A DNA stretch of 64,000 nucleotides from Lithobates sylvaticus (Eukaryota > Chordata > Amphibia > Anura > Ranidae). The DNA lies in the NCBI GenBank assembly GCA_028564925.1, contig CM053033.1, positions 81,151,468 to 81,215,467 on the forward strand, in the 5' to 3' direction. Of this stretch, positions 57,079-64,000 are shown piece after piece. Positions within the stretch are counted from its first letter, which is position 1, and each line of letters begins with the position of its first letter. The notes under the pieces were generated by a model. That model ran no database searches. It was not told where the DNA came from and saw only the letters and a list, made by a program, of their open reading frames with translations. The translations under genes and the position numbers were made by a program.

Positions 57079-58501
57079 TTTTTTTTTAATCATTAAAGTT
57101 TTTATTGAGTATTTCAAAGAACATAAATAAATACAGGGTACAAGGAAAAAGAAATCAAAAAAAAAAAAAAAATAACAGACAAAGATATGCACAATAATAT
57201 CTGAGTCATCAATATTAAGGATAACATTCCTGCATACACTAAGGATAATTTATGGAAGAACTTTAGGCCAAATAGACCATTGTGAGTCAAACCGTGAACA
57301 TTTCATGTTATTAATGGCTAATAAACGCTCAAAAGAATGATTTCTACTCACAGCTGAGGTGACATCAGACACATTCACAGCAATAGTGGATTTCCAGTTG
57401 CAAAGAATTAGCAATCGTGTTTCCAACAGGATATGGGTTATTACTGGTCTGAAATTTTTATCAAACTTGTCAATGTTTAAGTGAAGAATACCCAGAGCAG
57501 GATCTGGAGAAGTCAATACACCCGTGATAGAAGATATTAATCGGAATATACTGTTCCATAGGCTTTTGATTGTAGGACAATGCCAAAGCATATGCATTAG
57601 ATTTCCTATTTGTCCACATCCCCTCCAACAATGTGGTGAGGTACCTGGGAAAAAAGATGCTAATTTAAACGGAGTGTAGTGCCATCTGTTAGTTAATTTA
57701 ATAGTCAGTTCCCAGTGTTTAGCACAGTGAGAGGCTGTGTGTATTTCTGAAAAAGCCTGTCGCCACTGGAGTTCCGAAAATTCTGAATTCATATCATCTT
57801 CCCATTTGAGCATAGCTGAAGTTTTAACAAATGTAATTTTGTTCTCAAAGATGTTATAAAAATACGATATGCCTTTCGCGTCGCGTTTTTCCGTAAAATA
57901 GAATTGCCAAAGTATAAATGGGATTCTAATTAACGGAATCGGTTTTGACTCAAAAAATTGTATTATGTTATAGCATTTAAGAATCTCGTCCTCGTTCAGG
58001 TTATATTGCAACAATAAAGTGTCAATGGACTTAAGTTGACCATCATTATATAGTTCTGATGCTGTAGTAATTCCTTTAGTAATCAGGTCATCGACTGTGA
58101 GTGATGGAAGGTATTTCTCAAGTACATATAGAGGTACATCATAGGGAACATCATTAGCTTCTCTATGGACGTTATCTAGGATATGCCTCCATGCCTTCAA
58201 AGAAATGTTAATAGTGGGAGCTAGAGTTTTCAAGTCCCATTTAAACCAACTATCTGTAAGTAGAAAAGTAGAAGCTTCTTGCAAGGGTACTATTGAATTC
58301 TCCATAGACACCCATGAAGGTGCATTAACAGTCTGGAACCAGTGTTTAATTTGGTCTAAACGAACAGCCCAGTAATAATCCTGTATATCTACCAGGCCAG
58401 CCCCGCCAATTTTTTTGTGAGAAGTAAGGTTGCACCTGGAACACCTAGCTTTTTTACCATTCCATATATATTTCCTTCCCATGGTAGCTAGTTTGGAGAG
58501 A
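57079..58501 (-). mobile_element. L1-type LINE, 5'-truncated, minus strand
   Basis: A poly(T) run on the plus strand at 57079-57087 is the poly(A) end of an L1 inserted on the minus strand. About 170 bp of 3' untranslated sequence precedes (in element orientation, follows) ORF2. The 5' end stops inside ORF2 at 58501. Both sides are flanked by the same 338-bp sequence. Confidence 0.85.
57250..58500 (-). pseudogene. L1 ORF2 C-terminal part, open frame
   Basis: About 416 codons without a stop: KLATMGRKYIWNGKKARCSR, GGAGLVDIQDYYWAVRLDQI, then a long C-terminal region and HCWRGCGQIGNLMHMLWHCP, the Cys-His cluster near the end of L1/Tx1-clade ORF2 proteins, with the stop at 57250. Endonuclease and reverse transcriptase catalytic parts are upstream of the truncation and absent, so the piece has no activity of its own. 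The intact frame and the almost identical flanking repeats indicate a young insertion. The first residues of the longest open frame come from the flanking repeat, not from L1. Confidence 0.85.
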
Positions 58502-58839
58502 AAATAAACCATCCACCCATTATTCATTTTTTTTATATCCCAAAATACTCTGGTTTATTATGAACGTATGTGCATTGTTTAGTATAAGAGATTCACAAAA
58601 TTTCTTATGTAGTATGTGTATATCCACATTGCGCACACAAGTTTTTGGTGATGAAGGGTCCGAGATCAGTAAAGCTGGCCAGAGACAGTTTGAACTTGGG
58701 TGCCACCAACCTGTTGGATTTACATGCGATTATTGCTAGTGGCTGTGTTCTCCCGGCAGAGGTTGGCTTCTCCTGCCCCCAGATCGGGATAACACAATGG
58801 CTCCCCTGGAGAGATTCCCCCATTAATACTGACTGTGTT
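58502..58839. repeat. 338-bp direct repeat, right copy
   Basis: Same sequence as 56741-57078 with one visible difference (CTGGTTTATTATG here, CTGGTGTATTATG there). The unique sequence GATGGGGGAATC follows only this copy. Confidence 0.92.
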
Positions 58840-59329
58840 GATGGGGGAATCAAACCTGTTCTTTTCCTGCAAGCCATGGTTCGCTCCATCTATAAAATTA
58901 AAATTATGTGAAATTTAGCGCTCAGAGTAGCAGTTGATCTCTATCAGATCCTATGGTGTAAGCTACACAAGTAGTCTGTAGTAATAATTAAGGTACAACT
59001 AAAAGTTTCTGTATGACAGTCTTAACAAGTAGCTAATCCAGTTAGTATGTAATGCATGCGAGTCATTTTACCTTCGCTGACTGAGAGTTTCAGGAACAGA
59101 GGCAGTGCTGTCAGTCCAGAAAGCAGTGGGCAGGATTAGGTGTAGTCAGGTGATGGTTCACAAGCTACAGGCTTGAGAATCAGCAATGAGAATTCTGTTT
59201 GTCACGCCTCCTGCAATATCTCTCCCCACTATAGTGCAATTAGGCACAGTTTACATAATTGTGGCAACTCTGCTCTCAATTCTGCAGTAGTGCAGCATCA
59301 TTGCCACACCAGCACAGGAAGCTGCATTA
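58840..59329. other. Non-coding stretch, no gene seen
   Basis: No recognisable exon or element ends. Confidence 0.35.
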
Positions 59330-59337
59330 GGTGGACA

Positions 59338-60163
59338 CAGTGTTGGTCATCTTACTTTAAAAAAGTAATTAGTTAAGTTACAAATTACTTCTCCCAAAAA
59401 GTAATTGCGTTAGTAACTCAGTTACTACATTGGAAAAGTAATTAGTTACGCAGCAAAGTACCTGACTTTTTTTTAAATATTCTATATGTGTAACTAAGGG
59501 GCGGGTCTAGTATTACTGTAACCAAGGGGTGCATTTATTATTATTGTTATATATCGTGTAACGAAGGGGCTGCTCTATTATTACTCTAACCAAGGGGCAG
59601 ATCTGTTATAGCGTGTAAGCAAGGGGCGGGTCTATTATTATTATATCGTGTAAGGGGCGGATAGCTACAGAAGAGGGCGAATGTTAAATTAATGGGCAGA
59701 GCTCGATATATAACGATAATAATAAATGCGCCCCTTGGTTACAGTAATACTAGACCCGCCCCTTAGTTACACGATAGACGCCCCTTGCAGAGTAGCACGA
59801 GCATCAGGAGCGTGCGGCATCGGCTCGTACAATTACATGTTAACTGCACCTGCGCGGTGTAGAGTTCACTCAGAGCTGTTTAGGTTCGGCAATTTTCGGA
59901 AGCTCCGTAGTCCTTCGTACTGCGCAAGCCCTGCGCCTGCGCAGTACAGGGGGTCCTTATCCGGCGGGGGAACTTTTTCGGCAGGACACCGGAATTACAC
60001 TACTGCCATCTAGTGGCGGTAGATGTACTTGGGGTAACTAAGCCAAAGTAATGGTAACTGAGTTACCATGAGGGGAAAAGTAATCAGTTAGATTACTCGT
60101 TACCCTCTAAAGTAACTGCGTTAGGTAACTCAGTTTATTTTAACTCAGTTACTTACATCACTG
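59338..60163. mobile_element. hAT-type MITE with perfect 8-bp duplication
   Basis: Flanked by GGTGGACA on both sides (59330-59337 and 60164-60171). Ends are CAGTGTTGG and the inverted ACATCACTG. Subterminal parts are rich in AAAGTAACT/AGTTACTTT motifs in both orientations. A long hairpin lies inside: about 59488-59557 against 59702-59773 (ACTAAGGGGCGGGTCTAG and complement). No transposase. Confidence 0.85.
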
Positions 60164-60455
60164 GGTGGACATCACTGGCAGGATCAACAAGTATTTGTGA
60201 GGCTTTGCAGAGGGACTAAAAGAAAAAAAGTAAGTGTGGATGCATTTAATGAAGTGCTGCAGCACATATTTTTTAGTGGAAGGCCACAGTTCTACTTTTT
60301 AAAGCAAAACCACTTTTTCCTTTGGTTTGGGGAGGGTTAGAACCTCTGTCAGATTTTTAATGCTGTCTGTGCTCCCCCACCCCACTGAGGAGATTCACCC
60401 TCTATTTGTTCTGGTCACCAATGTCATTGGGACAGAAATTGATGGTACATTCAGT

Positions 60456-60927
60456 TTGAGGCTCGGTCCACACTGCTGCGCTGTGAATTTGTTCATTTTT
60501 TTTGTCCTGTTTGAGGTGCGAATTATCCGCAATTTTACAGCAATTTTACCACGAATTTCAGGAGTTGGACATCTGCGATTGATGTTCTAGCCAATGGAAT
60601 CACAATGTAAAAAAAAAAAAAAGGTGTTAACTTCCTGTGTACTTCCTGTTTTTTGTGGAGAGTAGTGTGGTGGATTTCGCACATATCTGAAACAACAATG
60701 TGATTCCAGAACGATTTACATTGATGTCTATGGAGACTAAATTCGCAACACTGTAAACTCACACAAGACCCTTTTTTTTTATTGCATCGCATTCGTAGAG
60801 GAATTGCAATGCATGTATGTGAACGACCGTCATTGAAAACAATGAATTTATGGATGACATGCAAATTTAGAATGTTTTTGACGCATCGCATTCTTTATGA
60901 ACTCGCATCAGTGTGAACCGGGCCTTA
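60456..60927. mobile_element. TIR element, CCACACTGCTGCG family
   Basis: Left TTGAGGCTCGGTCCACACTG is mirrored by CAGTGTGAACCGGGCCTTA at the right with a few differences. No coding capacity. Confidence 0.65.
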
Positions 60928-60949
60928 CAGTTGTAAGCATTCACTATTT

Positions 60950-61106
60950 AATGGGTGCTCAACCTCTGGCCCTCCAGCTGTTGTAGGACTACAAGTCCCA
61001 TAATGCTTCTGCCTTTGCGATTCATACTTGTAATTGTCAGCCTTGCAATGCCTCATGAGACTTGTAGCTCCACAAGAGCTGGGGGGCCACATGTTGAGCA
61101 CCCATG
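60950..61106. mobile_element. hAT-type MITE, GGGTGCTCAACCTC family
   Basis: Ends ATGGGTGCTCAAC and GTTGAGCACCCAT, inner repeats around CCTCCAGCTGTTGTAGGACT and the ACTTGTAG/CTACAAGT pair. Flanks CACTATTT and CACTACTT are an 8-bp duplication with one mismatch. Confidence 0.75.
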
Positions 61107-61134
61107 CACTACTTCATCCAAAAAATCCAAGATA

Positions 61135-61993
61135 TACACTATATTACCAAAAGTATTGGGACACCTGTCTTTCCACGCACATGAACTTTAATGGCATCCC
61201 AGTCTTAGTCCATATGGTTTAATATTTAGTTGGCCCACCCTTTGCAGCTATAACAGATTCAACTCTTCTGGGAAGGCTGTCCACAAGGTTTAGGAGTGTG
61301 TCTATTGGAATGTTTAACCATTCTTTCAGAAGCGCATTTGTGAGGTCAGGCACTGATGTTGGACGAGAAGGCCTGGCTCGCAGTCTCCACTCTAATTCAT
61401 ACCGAAGGTGTCCTATTGGGTTGAGGTCAGGCCAGTCAAGTTCCTCCACCCCAAACTCGCTCATTCATACTATATTGCCAAAAGTATTGGGCCACCCCTT
61501 CAAATAATTTGGTGGAGGGGGATTATGGTGTGGGGTTGTTTTTTAGGGGTTGGGCTTGGCCCCTTAGTTCCAGTGAAAGGAACTCTTAAGGCGTCAAGAT
61601 ACCAAGACATTTTAGACAATTTCATGCTCCCAACTTTGTGGGAACAGGTTGGGGATGGTTCCTTCCTGTTCCCACATGACTGCGCACCAGTGCACAAAGC
61701 AAGGTCCATAAAGACATGGATGAGCGAGTTTGGAATAAATTAGAGCGGATACTGCGAGCCAGGCCTTCTCGTCCACATCAGTGCCTGACCTCACAAATGT
61801 GCTTTTGGAAGAATGGTCAAATACTCCCATAGATATACTCCTAAACCTTGTGGACAGCCTTCCCAGAAGAGTTGAAGCTGTTATAGCTGCAAACGGTGGG
61901 CCAACTCAATATTGAACCCTACGGACTAAGACTGGGATTCCATTAAAGTTCATGTGTGTGTAAAGGCAGGTGTACTTTTGGTAATATTGTGTA
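61135..61993. mobile_element. Tc1-derived foldback element, copy 2
   Basis: Terminal repeats TACACTATATTACCAAAAGT and the inverted ACTTTTGGTAATATTGTGTA, TA at both edges. The left arm (61135-61465) holds antisense transposase C-terminal text: [12 protein letters not shown] (decayed Glu motif), RARPSRPTSVPDLTNALLKE, and VIAAKGGPTKY. A second terminal-repeat-like segment lies at 61466-61500. The right arm (61505-61993) carries sense sequence of the same region. The copy is thus a chimera of opposite-facing Tc1 parts. Confidence 0.8.
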
Positions 61994-63172
61994 TGTTAAA
62001 TTTACACATGATGCAAATATGATTAATCTCTACGTGTTCTGTAGAGCATAAGGAGCCAGTTGATCCATCTGTTAGTGATCATTTGCTATTGTTGGCAGGT
62101 GAGATTAGTATTATGATTGCGCTATAATTGGCCGTGTAGTTTAGGCCTACTGTGTTTTTGTGTTTAATCAGATTAGAGAAGAATTGGATGAAAGATCAAG
62201 TTGTACCTTTTGGAAACTGGAATGGTGAGAGGTTTGTGTATTAACATCTTACTTGTAGTAATGAAAACCACCCACAGTGGCCCTCTATACTGTATACAAG
62301 TATACTGCTCATAAGAAATTTCATACAAGCTTTATTCAGCAAACATTTCCTCTGTGTGGGGGGTAAAGTCTGCTTGTTCTTAGTTTATCTTTTGCTGAAG
62401 AATGTGCATTTTATCTTTACATTTGCAGTGCTTTCTCTTGCTTTGTTTTAGGTAGCGTACAGCAGATTTAATTGTTCTCCAAAGCATTACTCAGCCTCTG
62501 TCCAGTCTGGGATATAATCTGCTGTGGGCTGATAAGCTGGTCCTGCTCGTTATAAAACGGCCGACGTTTTATTATGAGCTACAGCGATGGCCACCTGGGT
62601 ACATACAGCCAAGGCCATAAATAACTATCAAATAGCCAGGACGTCATTTATCATGATTGCTGCAGGTGAGGACAGCTGAACATTGGTGCTTAGCAGGTGA
62701 GAGTGTTTACCATCAAGCCCAGGAAAAATTGCCTATTTAACCTCAAAATATCACAATGAAAAACCTACCGTCCTCCTAAAATATCAGTCCACCCAAAAAT
62801 GTGAGTGAAGGAAGCCAAAGTTCCTAACCACTGACCTATAATCCAATTTTATATCCCATTGAGTGTGAGTCGGCTGTGGGTGCTGAAACTGGAAGTAAGG
62901 GGCAGAGCTGGCGTGATTAAGATAAATCCAATGTCCTCTGTGTGTTATATGTGTAGCTGTTGGTTTTTTATTACTTGTACTTGTGCGGTGTAGTGTCTCT
63001 TCAGGCAGCACAGCGAGGCCAGACTAAATTAAGACATGTCAGTAGAGGATTGAAACCCCTAGGAAAATAGTAAGGTCTCACTTTCAATGTAAAACAGCCA
63101 TATAACATGTAGGACACTGACAGCATGGACTAACTGTACAGGAAAGTACGATTTTACAGGTAGAGTTACTGT
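61994..63172. other. Non-coding stretch with a possible conserved element at 62450-62700
   Basis: No gene recognised. The block 62450-62700 is non-repetitive, with ATAATCTGCTGTGGGCTGAT, TTATAAAACGGCCGACGTTT and GGCCATAAATAACT, and retains CpG sites. It looks like a candidate conserved non-coding element; composition is the only support. Confidence 0.3.
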
Positions 63173-64000
63173 TTAAAATGGTTGTAAACCCCAGACATTA
63201 AAGTGGTTTTAAAGGCTCCAGGTTTTTTACCTTCATGCATTCTATGCATGAAGGTACAAAAAAAACCTTCTCTATGCAGCAGCCCCCATCCCCGTCCACC
63301 TAATACTTACCTGAGCCCCATCGCAATTCAGCGATGTGCATGAGAGCCTCGGCTTTCCTGGGTCTCCTCCTCCTCATTGGATGAGACAGCAGCAGGAGCC
63401 ATTGGCTGCCAGTTGCAGCCAGTGAAGTGAACAGGTTGCAGGACCAAGCCACAGCTCTGTGTGTGAGTGAACACACAGAGCAGCAGCTGGGGAGCGAGCC
63501 TGCTTGGGTGCCCCCATAGCAAGCTGCTTGCTCTGGGGGCACTCGGCAGAAGGGAGGGGCTGACAGCGGACCCAAAAAGAGGAGGATCAGGGCTGCTCTG
63601 TGCAAAACCAAAGTATAACATGTTTGCTATTTAAAAAAAAAATAACTGCCTTTAATATCACTTTAAGTATGAACAAAGCACATCCCTCTATACTGTTTAT
63701 TTGTCTCTATCCAAAGTGCTGAGTGTGATTTCGCTCTGCTGCCTGGAGATAATTGGTGAGGGGGGTAGGAGAGTTTCAGCACACAGCCTGTGATTGTCAG
63801 CTACCACTGTGCATGTACCTGTGTACTGCGAGGAAGGGGAGGTGTCCCTTCCCTCCAATCAGCTCTCAGAGCTCTCCTCACTTCGCTCTGTAGTGTGTGA
63901 CTTCAGATACCCCTCCCCTGCTTTCCAGAGCTGATTAATCCTGTGTAAATTCAGCACTTTGAATGGATGTAAATAAGTAAGGGCTGAAGAGAAACAGGTA
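63173..64000. mobile_element. TTAA-type MITE, outer element running off the window
   Basis: It begins TTAAAATGGTTGTAAACCCC and after 63666 continues with sequence related to the element at 47004-47500 (CCTCCAATCAGCTCTCA). Its right end lies beyond the window. A second TTAA element is inserted near its left end. Confidence 0.6.
63198..63666. mobile_element. TTAA-type MITE, TTAAAGTGGTTTTAAAGGC family, nested
   Basis: Ends TTAAAGTGGTTTTAAAGGC and the inverted copy near 63650-63666 (ATATCACTTTAA), with TTAA at both edges. The interior has a CATGCATTCTATGCATG hairpin and a GC-rich part that gives open frames on the minus strand without domains. Confidence 0.7.

Overview
The window looks like nuclear DNA from a large frog genome, probably ranid. 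The reasons are its AT-rich intergenic base, many terminal-inverted-repeat elements of types I recall from ranid frogs (TTAACCACTT and TTAAAGNGGNNGTAAACC families), Tc1-like transposons shared with fish and frogs, DIRS-type retrotransposons and a sushi-like chromovirus. The species assignment is inference. I see no bacterial operon, CRISPR array, rRNA or convincing tRNA gene.

Layout. 1-1360: tail of a DIRS element cut by the window edge, with its terminal repeats. 1360-8390: intergenic, with a minisatellite, several short TIR elements and one block that resembles a conserved non-coding element. 8388-14055: a truncated TTAA element, a broken DIRS (about 9085-11570), then a Tc1 copy that carries a 1.37 kb insertion. 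14640-17400: a TTAA element, a deleted Tc1 copy and an L1 fragment. 17912-26272: a Tc1-like transposon split by a very young chromovirus (19118-25928) with nearly identical LTRs. 26270-33060: intergenic. 33063-37979: two short open blocks with good splice sites and compatible phase, the only candidates for host coding exons. 33168-45250: dense TIR and foldback elements, several nested. 47004-55400: more TTAA elements, Tc1 remnants and a minisatellite. 56741-58839: a 5'-truncated L1 flanked by 338-bp direct repeats. 59338-64000: hAT-type, foldback Tc1 and TTAA elements, and another non-coding block that looks constrained.

Most long open frames here are not genes. They come from the 57-bp LTR repeat, from minisatellites, or from antisense strands of transposons. 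The window is best read as an intron or flank of one host gene, filled by successive transposon waves whose order can be read from nesting: Tc1 before chromovirus, hAT MITE before TTAA MITE, foldback element before LINE, and Tc1 before the minisatellite-bearing insert.

The most interesting items are the chromovirus primer-binding site that matches the predicted 5' end of its own transcript (Tf1/sushi-type self-priming), the very long L1 target duplication, the candidate host exon pair, and a GT...AG hairpin kept in three copies of one TTAA element.
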